NCBI GenBank assembly: GCA_964533965.1
Contig: CAZHNN010000004.1
Span: forward strand, 68,036-132,035
Direction of reading: 5' to 3'
DNA length: 64,000 nt
From: RGIG3178 sp964533965
GTDB taxonomy: Bacteria > Bacillota > Clostridia > Christensenellales > QAND01
Shown here: in pieces, positions 34,593 to 41,652 of the stretch
Numbering within the stretch: the first letter of the stretch is position 1
Layout: every line of letters begins with the position of its first letter
Notes under the pieces: generated by a model
The model's database searches: none
What the model saw: only the letters and a program-made list of their open reading frames with translations
What the model was told of the DNA's origin: nothing
Position numbers and translations under genes: made by a program

Positions 34593-35375
34593 TCATGCGT
34601 TCGCGGCGATGGACATCACCGTCATGTTGTCGTTCCCACCTCTATAGTTGGCTTCCTGGATCAATTTTTCGATGCCGCTTGAAAGGTTTTTCTTGCTTGT
34701 CAGGAAGAGGCGAATCTCGTCTTCGTCAAAATGCTCGAAGATTCCGTCCGTACAGAGGAAAAACACATCGCCTGCCATCGTATTGCCGGAATAGAAATCC
34801 GCCGGCATGATGGGCCGCTCTCCAAGCGACCGTAGAATGACATGCTTGTTCGGATGGGTGCGCGCCTGTGCTTTTGTGATAAATCCCATTCTCTGAAGCC
34901 TTCCGACCACGCTGTGATCCTTTGTCAGCTGAAGAAACTTGCCACCTCGCAGCAGGAAGACCTTCGAATCCCCGACATGGGAGATATAGAATTTGTTCTC
35001 TTTGATAAGAAGCGCCGTCAGCGTGCACATCATCCTGCTGCAGCTTTGCTCCGTCATCGCCAGATCGTATATATGCAGGGAGGTATACTGAAAAGCGTCT
35101 TTAAACCTATCCGGACACTTTCTGGTGTAATCCCCGAAATAATACTCCTGCAGCAAGACGTTCACAGCCTCGGAACTAGCCACATCACCGGCGTGGGATC
35201 CTCCGACCCCGTCGGCTACGGCAAACAAAAGTCCAAACTCCTCTTTGAAATTGCGATCGTCGGGTATATAGTAACCGCAATAGTCCTCATTGATAGGGCG
35301 AATCTGTCCTTTGTCCGTTGCGTACTGTACATCCAGGTTGATTCCCGAATTGAGCGTTGTCTTGGTTGCGTCCAT
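34593..35375 (-). CDS. PP2C-type Ser/Thr protein phosphatase
   Basis: A 260-residue PPM phosphatase with the metal-binding set intact: 'RPINEDYCG', 'AVADGVGGSHAGDVAS', 'SHVGDSKVFLLR', 'FLCTDGIFEHF' and 'GGNDNMTVM'. Soluble, Mn2+/Mg2+-dependent. The start is uncertain between ATG 35381 and ATG 35375; the latter gives better spacing (8 bases) to GGGGGCGAGG. In Firmicutes this phosphatase is usually paired directly with PrkC next to ribosome-assembly genes; here a PII gene lies between phosphatase and kinase. Confidence 0.93.
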   Translation of the reverse strand: MDATKTTLNSGINLDVQYATDKGQIRPINEDYCGYYIPDDRNFKEEFGLLFAVADGVGGSHAGDVASSEAVNVLLQEYYFGDYTRKCPDRFKDAFQYTSLHIYDLAMTEQSCSRMMCTLTALLIKENKFYISHVGDSKVFLLRGGKFLQLTKDHSVVGRLQRMGFITKAQARTHPNKHVILRSLGERPIMPADFYSGNTMAGDVFFLCTDGIFEHFDEDEIRLFLTSKKNLSSGIEKLIQEANYRGGNDNMTVMSIAANA

Positions 35376-35403
35376 GATCATAGCCTCGCCCCCTAATCGC
35401 CGA

Positions 35404-35428
35404 ATAGGGCCCTTTGAAAAGGCCCTAT
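35404..35428 (-). other. Intergenic hairpin between permease and phosphatase genes
   Basis: A perfect 8-bp stem (35404-35411 with 35421-35428) without a T run, so a processing or stability element rather than a clear terminator. Confidence 0.5.
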
Positions 35429-35457
35429 GCAAGCAATATAGATTTAGGATTTTGTTT

Positions 35458-36993
35458 TTATGCGCTTACGGATTCCTTGACCGTATCCCGGATCAGAATG
35501 CTCTTGCCGCTCTTTTTGCTGTTGGCCCTGAAATACACCAGGCCAACGAACAGCCACACGACGGTGAACCCTATCGCAATCAGCGCTGCCGTCATGGTTG
35601 CGCCTCCGGCATAGATGCCAAGGTAGATCACCGCAAACAACATGCCGATGTTCACAATTGCGCCGAGAATCGGGACGATGACAGCCGTTATGACATTCTT
35701 TTTTGGCTGTTTGCTAAGAGCAACCAATGCGATCAGGTTGGTCATGCCATACAGCACGAAGGTACCGATGTTGGAGATGAGCGTCACTGCCGTCAATGTT
35801 GTGATGTTGATAACAGCAAAGGCACCGATGATGGCGGATGCGATCGAGATGACGACAACTGCGGTATGCGGTGTGGCATGCTTGATGTGCAACTTGTTGA
35901 GGATGTTGGGCATCTCCTCATCCTTTGCCATCGCATAGGTTACGCGGACGCCGGTGTTCATGCAGGAGAGTGTGGATCCGAAGATGGCGATGGCAACTGT
36001 CGCTGCCACTGCGATCATCGCGATGAAGCCTGAATTGTTCAAGAGCACATTGCCGAGGTTTTGCACCATGTCTCCAATCGGTGCGCCGCTTGCCGCCGCT
36101 GCTGCCAGGCCGTTCTGCACAACGCCTGCGCCGTCCGTCACGGCATACGACATGTTGAGCCAGCCGTTTGCCGCAAAATATTCAAACAGGTAGAATATCA
36201 ATCCCTGAAGCACGAGCGAGAGGATGGTTCCGCGGCTCACATGCTTGATGGATTTGGATTCGGCGGCAAGCGCCGTTGCCGATTCAAAGCCGACCAGCAG
36301 CAGGATCGCGATCGTCGACTGGAAGATCACGCCCGAGAAGCTGTGCGGGATTAGGATATCCGTCATGGACGCATGCACAAACGTCACATGTTCCGGATTA
36401 GAAGCCCGGTACGTCAGCGCCAATACGCTGATGAAGATGATGGTCACGATCTGGATGATGTTGATGATCGTGGAAAACGCCGTAGAGCCCGATACGCCGC
36501 GGTATGCCACAAAGCCTGTGAGTATGGCGATGGCAGCCGCGATGAGCATTTGTGCCACCAGCGGGATCGCAATGCCGAACTGTCCTGCAATATAGTTGAT
36601 CATGATTGCGAACATTCCCACCATGACGCCCGGGTATACCCAGTAGTACAGGTGTGAGAACCAGCCGACCACAAACTTGTTGATCCTCGCAAAAACGGAC
36701 AGTTTTTCGGATGCCATGAATGCGTGTTCTGCAAAATAATAGCTGCTGCCTGTTCCGGCTTCGGGATAAACGGTCGCAAGCTTGGCATAGGATATTGCTG
36801 TCAACAGCGCAATGCCCAACGCCAGTAACAGTCCCGGGAACATATCAATGCCGGTGGACTGGCCGTTCACAACCTGTGCCGCCTGCATCTGGAACGTGAG
36901 CCACAAGAATGCTCCCGGCGCAATCAGCGCCATTGCGTTCACGGTTACCCCCGTGAGGCCAAGTGTTTTTTTCATTTCAGCCGGTTTTTCCAT
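35458..36993 (-). CDS. APC-superfamily amino-acid/polyamine permease
   Basis: A 511-residue integral membrane protein with about 12-14 helices. Helix 1 carries the APC substrate-site pattern ('VTVNAMALIAPGAFLW'), followed by 'PEAGTGSSYYFAEHAF' and 'GFESATALAAESK' in the helix-6 region. It imports or exchanges amino acids or amines at the cytoplasmic membrane; substrate not assignable. The ATG follows AAGGAGG by 6 bases. Its 5' leader (36994-37246) contains four tandem terminator-like hairpins and a good promoter, so transcription is probably attenuated in steps. Co-oriented with the phosphatase-PII-kinase genes downstream. Confidence 0.88.
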   Translation of the reverse strand: MEKPAEMKKTLGLTGVTVNAMALIAPGAFLWLTFQMQAAQVVNGQSTGIDMFPGLLLALGIALLTAISYAKLATVYPEAGTGSSYYFAEHAFMASEKLSVFARINKFVVGWFSHLYYWVYPGVMVGMFAIMINYIAGQFGIAIPLVAQMLIAAAIAILTGFVAYRGVSGSTAFSTIINIIQIVTIIFISVLALTYRASNPEHVTFVHASMTDILIPHSFSGVIFQSTIAILLLVGFESATALAAESKSIKHVSRGTILSLVLQGLIFYLFEYFAANGWLNMSYAVTDGAGVVQNGLAAAAASGAPIGDMVQNLGNVLLNNSGFIAMIAVAATVAIAIFGSTLSCMNTGVRVTYAMAKDEEMPNILNKLHIKHATPHTAVVVISIASAIIGAFAVINITTLTAVTLISNIGTFVLYGMTNLIALVALSKQPKKNVITAVIVPILGAIVNIGMLFAVIYLGIYAGGATMTAALIAIGFTVVWLFVGLVYFRANSKKSGKSILIRDTVKESVSA

Positions 36994-37027
36994 GAGAACC
37001 CCTCCTTGATGATGTTATATAAATAAA

Positions 37028-37211
37028 GGGCCAAAATCTGCTGTAAACAGAATTTGGCCCCATTGCCCTATAAAAAAGCGCCATTATCCGCATGTTAATG
37101 TGGAGAATGGCGCCATCACCCTATAAAAAAGCCATTGTCCGCATAACTGCGGAGAATGGCCCCATTGCCTAATTAAAAATAGCCATGACCTGCACACTGC
37201 AGATAATGGCT
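37028..37211 (-). promoter_or_regulatory. Array of four tandem terminator-like hairpins in the APC permease leader
   Basis: Four hairpins at 37028-37060, 37078-37113, 37131-37160 and 37181-37211 repeat every 50-53 bases. On the minus strand (toward the permease) each is followed by a T tract (TTTTTT in two, interrupted in two). Outer stems vary in sequence but keep pairing (GGGCC/GGCCC, GCGCC/GGCGC, GCC/GGC, AGCC/GGCT), and three share a pyrimidine-pyrimidine mismatch between outer and inner stems. The linkers repeat GG(C/T)(A/G)ATGG, which could pair with the 5' arm CCATT as an alternative to the terminator. The ligand or factor is unknown. Confidence 0.75.
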
Positions 37212-37252
37212 TCATTGCCATCAGATGATCTCTGCTCATCTAATTGCTCGTT

Positions 37253-37281
37253 AGTATACTATGCCTTTTTTCTAAAAGCAA
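37253..37281 (-). promoter_or_regulatory. Promoter of the APC permease leader
   Basis: On the minus strand TTGCTT (37276-37281) and TATACT (37253-37258), 17-base spacer. Predicted start near 37246 puts all four hairpins in the transcript. It is back to back with the ABC-F promoter at 37320. Confidence 0.7.
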
Positions 37282-37319
37282 TACCCCTATTGAAAATATT
37301 TAGCTTTTTAATAGCATCC

Positions 37320-37348
37320 TTGACGTTGAGCAACCATCTTCGTATAAT
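37320..37348 (+). promoter_or_regulatory. Promoter of the ABC-F gene
   Basis: TTGACG (37320-37325), 17-base spacer, TATAAT (37343-37348). Predicted start near 37355 gives a 215-base leader. Confidence 0.8.
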
Positions 37349-37377
37349 TTGATCGATGCTGAAGTGGAGTTGAAAAG

Positions 37378-37398
37378 ATGTTCCTGCTTTCTTGCTAA
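37378..37398 (+). CDS. Leader peptide MFLLSC of the ABC-F gene
   Basis: A six-codon ORF (Met-Phe-Leu-Leu-Ser-Cys, TAA stop) with GGAG 8 bases before the ATG. Its last codons form one of three mutually pairing segments of the leader. Short leader ORFs ahead of antibiotic-resistance ABC-F genes are known to sense ribosome stalling; the role here is inferred. Confidence 0.55.
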   Translation: MFLLSC

Positions 37399-37546
37399 AA
37401 AACATAAGGCATGAAACGATAAAGGTAGCCCTTTGTTTTCGCATGCCTGAGCAAGAAAGCATTCCATCTCAATGAGCTGATATAGGCCCTGGTGCACTAT
37501 GGGCATTACAAAGACAGATCGAGCTGTGAGAAATTGCTTTCTTGCA
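37386..37546 (+). promoter_or_regulatory. Mutually exclusive pairing segments A/B/C in the ABC-F leader
   Basis: Segment A (37386-37396, within the leader ORF) is the exact 11-base reverse complement of B (37450-37460). B also pairs over 10 bases with C (37536-37545), a second copy of A lying just before TTATTTATTT and the ABC-F ribosome binding site (37559-37564). A:B and B:C cannot form together. A nested stem (37407-37413 with 37442-37448) supports A:B. This is the layout of a translation-dependent attenuator. Confidence 0.65.
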
Positions 37547-37570
37547 GCTTATTTATTTGGAGGGCACACC

Positions 37571-39049
37571 ATGTCACAGATTAGGATTCGAAATCTGAGT
37601 TTTTGCTATGAAGGCAGCTCACAGGACATATTCAACAACGTCACATTTGATATCGACACCGATTGGAAACTTGGTTTTATCGGCAGGAACGGTCGTGGCA
37701 AGACGACTTTTTTAAAGTTGCTGATGGGGAATTTTGCCTATCAAGGCACGATAACTGCCAATGTCAACTTCGAATACTTTCCGTTTGAAGGGTTTGATCC
37801 CAAAGGCAATGTGGAGCAGATTGCACAGGAGCTTCAATCCGACTTTCAGCGCTGGGAATTGGTACGGGAATTGTCGCTGTTAAAGGTGGAAGAAGCGATC
37901 CTTGACCGGCCGTTTGAAACGCTCAGCCACGGGGAGCGTACCAAAGTGCTGTTGGCTATTTTGTTTTTGCGCCCGAACGCTTTTCTATTGATCGACGAAC
38001 CAACCAATCATCTGGATATGAAAGGAAGGGATGTCGTGGGCGAATACCTTGGCAAAAAGAGCGGCTTTATATTGGTATCCCATGACAGGGCGTTTTTGGA
38101 CCGCTGCATCGATCACGTGCTGTCCATCAACAGATCAAACATCGAAATAGTCCGCGGAAATTTCAATTCCTGGTATGAGAACAAGCGGAACCAGGACGAA
38201 TTGGAATTGGCGCAAAACGAAAAGCTGAAGCGCGAGATACATCGCTTGTCCGACGCCTCAAGGCAGGCCGCGGATTGGAGCGACAAGGTGGAGAAGACGA
38301 AATACGATACCAAGAATTCGGGGCTAAAGCTGGATAAGGGCTATGTCGGCCACAAAGCGGCAAAGATGATGAAACGGGCGAAATCACTTGAGAAAAGGCA
38401 GGAAACGGCGATCGAGGATAAGTCTAAACTGCTAAAGAACATCGAAACGGCCGAAAGTCTAAAAATTCAACCACTGACGTTCCATTCGCAAAGGTTAATC
38501 ACCTTGTCGGATGTATCGCTGTTTTACGGGGAAAAAGAAGCGCTGAGCCATGTGAACCTCGACGTGTTGCAGGGAGAACGGCTGGCGCTGTGCGGGCCAA
38601 ACGGATGCGGGAAATCCAGCTTGTTAAAGTTGCTCTACGGGGAAGACCTTTGCTTTACGGGCGAACTTAGAAGGGCAAAAGGGCTTAAAGTTTCCTATGT
38701 TCCACAGGATTGCTCCATGCTGCAAGGCCTCTTGTCGGACTTTGCCAGGGAGTACGGCATAGAGGAAAGCCTATTTTTTGCCATCCTGTGCAAGCTGGAT
38801 TTTTCAAGGGCGCAGTTTGATATTGATATGATCTACTTCAGTGCCGGGCAAAAGAAAAAGGTGCTCTTGGCTAAAAGCCTGTGCGAACAAGCCCACCTGT
38901 ATCTGTGGGATGAACCTTTAAACTACATCGACGTGCTTTCCCGCATACAGATCGAAGAGTTGTTGCAAGAGTATCGGCCGACCATGGTATTGGTGGAACA
39001 CGACAGGGCGTTTGTGGAGGCGATTGGTGCAAGAAAGTTGGAATTGTGA
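37571..39049 (+). CDS. ABC-F family ATPase (Lsa/Vga-like ribosome-protection type)
   Basis: A 492-residue soluble protein with two ABC domains and no membrane segment: Walker A 'GRNGRGKTTF' and 'GPNGCGKSSL', signatures 'LSHGERTKVLLA' and 'FSAGQKKKVLLA', Walker B 'FLLIDEPTNHLD' and 'LYLWDEPLNYID'. The inter-domain linker is long, basic and helical. The opening 'SFCYEGSSQDIFNNVTFDID' (part quoted) and 'DWKLGFIGRNGRGKTT' resemble Lsa-type proteins, which displace lincosamide, streptogramin A and pleuromutilin drugs from the ribosome. ATG 37571 follows GGAGGG. Leader ORF and alternative hairpins upstream fit inducible control. Drug resistance is inferred, not shown. Confidence 0.88.
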   Translation: MSQIRIRNLSFCYEGSSQDIFNNVTFDIDTDWKLGFIGRNGRGKTTFLKLLMGNFAYQGTITANVNFEYFPFEGFDPKGNVEQIAQELQSDFQRWELVRELSLLKVEEAILDRPFETLSHGERTKVLLAILFLRPNAFLLIDEPTNHLDMKGRDVVGEYLGKKSGFILVSHDRAFLDRCIDHVLSINRSNIEIVRGNFNSWYENKRNQDELELAQNEKLKREIHRLSDASRQAADWSDKVEKTKYDTKNSGLKLDKGYVGHKAAKMMKRAKSLEKRQETAIEDKSKLLKNIETAESLKIQPLTFHSQRLITLSDVSLFYGEKEALSHVNLDVLQGERLALCGPNGCGKSSLLKLLYGEDLCFTGELRRAKGLKVSYVPQDCSMLQGLLSDFAREYGIEESLFFAILCKLDFSRAQFDIDMIYFSAGQKKKVLLAKSLCEQAHLYLWDEPLNYIDVLSRIQIEELLQEYRPTMVLVEHDRAFVEAIGARKLEL

Positions 39050-39064
39050 ACTGTAAAATACAAA

Positions 39065-39089
39065 AGACCCCGCTTTAAGCGGGGCTTTT
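39065..39089. terminator. Terminator between ABC-F and desulfoferrodoxin genes
   Basis: A 7-bp GC stem (39068-39074 with 39078-39084) with a 3-nt loop; T tracts exist on both strands, so it can serve both convergent genes. Confidence 0.85.
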
Positions 39090-39107
39090 GCTCTTTAAAA
39101 GCAACTC

Positions 39108-39482
39108 TTAGAACTCGGCCTTCCACAAGCCGTGCAGGTTGCAGTATTCGTAGGCGGTACCGGACCCAATATCCTCAAACGTAGCTTTGGGCTCTGCGCC
39201 GGGCTTCAGGTGCTCGACGTACAGCTTGCTCTCAGAGACGATTGCGATCCACTGGATGTAATGTTCGGGGATCATCGGGTGCGCTACGGAGCCCACCGCC
39301 ACAGTAATCTTGCCGTTTTCCTTTGTCACGACGGGGACGTGCTTTTCCTGCGCCGCATCGGTACTGTTGGCATTCAACAGCTTCATCGGCTCTCCGCAGC
39401 AAACCAGTTCGCCGCCTCCGTTGATCAATTTCACAACCATATTCCCACATACCGAACAACGATAGAATTCAACGTTTGCCAT
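39108..39482 (-). CDS. dfx: Desulfoferrodoxin (two-iron superoxide reductase)
   Basis: A 124-residue protein with both iron sites. Center I: 'YRCSVCGNMV' and 'LVCCGEPM' (the CxxC...CC set) of the desulforedoxin-like domain. Center II: 'EKHVPVV', 'AHPMIPEHYIQW' and 'CNLHGLW' supply four His and one Cys. It reduces superoxide to peroxide in the cytoplasm of anaerobes, normally with rubredoxin. ATG 39482 is chosen over TTG 39488 because AAGGAGG then has an 8-base spacer. Monocistronic. Confidence 0.96.
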   Translation of the reverse strand: MANVEFYRCSVCGNMVVKLINGGGELVCCGEPMKLLNANSTDAAQEKHVPVVTKENGKITVAVGSVAHPMIPEHYIQWIAIVSESKLYVEHLKPGAEPKATFEDIGSGTAYEYCNLHGLWKAEF

Positions 39483-39731
39483 AGTCAATGCCTCCTTGTA
39501 GTTGGTTGCTTTGATTATATAGCAAAACCCAATTATTGGGAAGTGCTTTGCATTGTGAACTGATCACATCAGGATGTGTGAAAAAGTACGGACGTACCGG
39601 CGCATATCAGTCCAGCCATTGCGGAGCGGGTCATCTCCAATATTCAGATGACGCTTTTCGGCTGTTTTAGCGAAGAGAAGCGCCTATTAAAGACTGTCAA
39701 CAGATGAATACCAATTGGTTTTTCCTATTGC

Positions 39732-40133
39732 TTACGAACGGCATATGATCTGCCATCCGATGCCGAACTTGTCCAACACCCACCCGTACAGGGGGCTGAA
39801 GAACTGTGGGGCAAGCTCCATGAGAATCTCGCCGCCTTCGGATAGCTGCGTGTATACGGAGCGCACTTCGTCTTGGGTGGGAAGATCGACCGCAAGCGTG
39901 ATCATGCCCCCGGGGACAACATTCTGCTGTGTGTCGCTGAAGTTTACTCTGGTACCGGAAATCGTCATTTCGGCATGCAGTACGTAGTTCTTCATCGCAT
40001 CGGGGAACGGAAAACTGGGATTGGGCGCATCCGAATAGCGCATCACCCGCTTGTCCTGACCGTTGAATACCTTTTCGTAGAAATCAATCGCCTCAGAAGC
40101 CCTTCCCGCAAAATTTAAAAACGGTGTGATCAT
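39732..40133 (-). CDS. VOC-superfamily protein (PhnB/glyoxalase-like)
   Basis: A 133-residue protein with two beta-alpha-beta-beta-beta halves: 'TPFLNFAGRASEAIDFYEKVF' at the N terminus (part of the PhnB-type signature) and 'SPLYGWVLDKFGIGWQI' at the C terminus. It is cytoplasmic. Members include metal-dependent lyases, dioxygenases and resistance proteins, and sequence does not choose among them. The start ATG 40133 follows GAAGGG. It is a single gene in its own unit; the 250 bases between it and dfx contain nothing supportable. Confidence 0.85.
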   Translation of the reverse strand: MITPFLNFAGRASEAIDFYEKVFNGQDKRVMRYSDAPNPSFPFPDAMKNYVLHAEMTISGTRVNFSDTQQNVVPGGMITLAVDLPTQDEVRSVYTQLSEGGEILMELAPQFFSPLYGWVLDKFGIGWQIICRS

Positions 40134-40250
40134 GAAATACCCTTCTTTCGTGCTCGTTCTCAATTTTAAGATACTTTGCCCAAGCATGGCTGGCAAGACC
40201 TTAATGCTGCTTTTTGAAATTTGTCCGTTCGAGCGCGCAACTATGCAAAA

Positions 40251-40277
40251 TCCCCCAAACGCTTATCGTTTGGGGGA
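40251..40277 (-). terminator. Terminator of the P-ATPase/TrkA operon
   Basis: A perfect 11-bp stem (40251-40261 with 40267-40277), 5-nt loop; minus-strand side continues into ATTTTG. Lies 45 bases after the last stop. Confidence 0.85.
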
Positions 40278-40321
40278 CTGGGAAAAGTCTCGTTATATTG
40301 GTCGGTCCTCTTTATCGTTGA

Positions 40322-40981
40322 TTAACCAAACATCGCATCCAGCTGTTTGCGGCCGGCAACGTCCGACAAAAGCAGGATCTCGTCGTCGACGAGGATCTTG
40401 GTATCGCCTTTTGGAATCAGCACGCCGTTGTCGCGCGTGATCGCTATAAAGACCATGCCGCTTGGTACCTGCAGGTTTTTCAAAAGCTGATTGGCGGCCT
40501 TCGCGTTGTCTTTGACCTTTACCTGCACGATTGAATAGTCTCCGCGGTTTAGCTTCAACAGCGTAAATATGTCGCGAATGGCCATCTCCTCAACGATGAA
40601 ATGCGCCATGAGATCGGCCTGGTTGACGGCCACATCCACGCCCATGCCGGCATTGTACAGCCAAGCGTTCTTGGGGTTGTTGACGCGTGCCACGACACGC
40701 GGCACCCCGAATTCCATCTTCGCCAGCGTGGAAACGACCAGGTTGACCTCGTCAGAACCCGTTACCGCCGCCACGACGTTGGCTGAAGCGATGCCTGCCG
40801 CTTCCAACGTTTCGGGGTTGGTCCCGCTGCCGAAGAGCAGTACTTCACGAGGCATCTCGTTTTCGAGTTTTTTGAAGACGCTTTCGCGGTTTTCAATGAT
40901 CTTGATCTCGTGTCCGTTTGTTAACAGCAGAGAAGCAATGTAAGATCCGACTTGCCCTCCACCTACGATAATGACTTTCAT
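40322..40981 (-). CDS. TrkA/KtrA-type RCK protein (second of pair)
   Basis: A 219-residue cytoplasmic protein: N-terminal Rossmann NAD-binding RCK domain ('MKVIIVGGGQVGSYIA', acidic 'IIENRES', 'GSGTNPETL') and C-terminal TrkA_C/RCK-C domain (about 135-219). Such proteins form octameric gating rings that regulate K+ channels and Trk/Ktr transporters through ATP/ADP, NADH or c-di-AMP. No trkH, ktrB or channel gene is in the window; the only membrane partner in the operon is a P-type ATPase. GGAGGG precedes the ATG, 15 bases after the first TrkA gene. Confidence 0.9.
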   Translation of the reverse strand: MKVIIVGGGQVGSYIASLLLTNGHEIKIIENRESVFKKLENEMPREVLLFGSGTNPETLEAAGIASANVVAAVTGSDEVNLVVSTLAKMEFGVPRVVARVNNPKNAWLYNAGMGVDVAVNQADLMAHFIVEEMAIRDIFTLLKLNRGDYSIVQVKVKDNAKAANQLLKNLQVPSGMVFIAITRDNGVLIPKGDTKILVDDEILLLSDVAGRKQLDAMFG

Positions 40982-40996
40982 TGAATTTCCCTCCTG

Positions 40997-41647
40997 TTAT
41001 GCTAAGTCCAGCATGGCTCTCAGCTTGTCGTTTGCGGAAGCGGCAACCGAGATATAGAGGACGTCACCGGATTCAAAAACGGAACCGGCCGTTGGGATAA
41101 AGGTCTTGTTGTGCCGGCTGATGGAGACGACCTGTATCTCGCCTAATACGATCAGGTCGTTGACGATATGCCCTACCAAAAGCGGCGGTACCTCGATGCG
41201 CACCAAGTTGACGCTGCCGTTGCCGATCTCGTAAACGCTGTCGAATTGGCTGTAGGTGAGCATTTCGGTTGCCCGCTCAATGCCCCAGTGCGTTGTAGAA
41301 ATGGTCTGGATGCCAAGCCTGTGGTAGATTTCCGCCTTACGCGGATCGTACAAGCGTGCGATGACATGCGGGACACGGTATACATTCCTGGCTATGCGCG
41401 CAATCAGCGCGTTGACTTCATCGCTGCTGGTGCAGGCGACGATGCCGTCTACCTGGTCGATCCTCGCTTTGTTGAGTACATCGCGATCAAAGCCCATCCC
41501 CAGGATCTTGGTACCCGCAAAATTCTTGCCAAGATACTTGAACGCCTCTTCGTTATTATCGATGACGGTCACTTGATGGCCTTTGCGAGCAAGGCTCTGT
41601 GCCAGACCGGTGCCCATTCTTCCGGAACCTATGATGATGACTTTCAT
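40997..41647 (-). CDS. TrkA/KtrA-type RCK protein (first of pair)
   Basis: A 216-residue RCK protein paralogous to its neighbour, with 'MKVIIIGSGRMGTGLAQSL', 'VIDNNEEAF', 'TSSDEVNALIARIAR' and a C-terminal TrkA_C domain. ATG 41647 is preferred (GGAGAGG 9 bases upstream) over GTG 41656, which would overlap the ATPase stop. Two different RCK proteins together suggest a hetero-oligomeric ring. Encoded 5 bases downstream of the P-type ATPase gene. Confidence 0.9.
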   Translation of the reverse strand: MKVIIIGSGRMGTGLAQSLARKGHQVTVIDNNEEAFKYLGKNFAGTKILGMGFDRDVLNKARIDQVDGIVACTSSDEVNALIARIARNVYRVPHVIARLYDPRKAEIYHRLGIQTISTTHWGIERATEMLTYSQFDSVYEIGNGSVNLVRIEVPPLLVGHIVNDLIVLGEIQVVSISRHNKTFIPTAGSVFESGDVLYISVAASANDKLRAMLDLA

Positions 41648-41652
41648 GTTAC

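Noticed and set aside
37028..37211. Possible CRISPR-like array
   Set aside because: The repeated units are themselves palindromic hairpins with conserved short linkers and T tracts; there are no unique spacers and no cas genes.
37084..37239. A 51-codon minus-strand ORF running through three hairpins of the permease leader
   Set aside because: No ribosome binding site precedes its ATG, and the repeat period is not a multiple of three, so a translated repeat protein is unlikely. The RNA-structure reading explains the region better.
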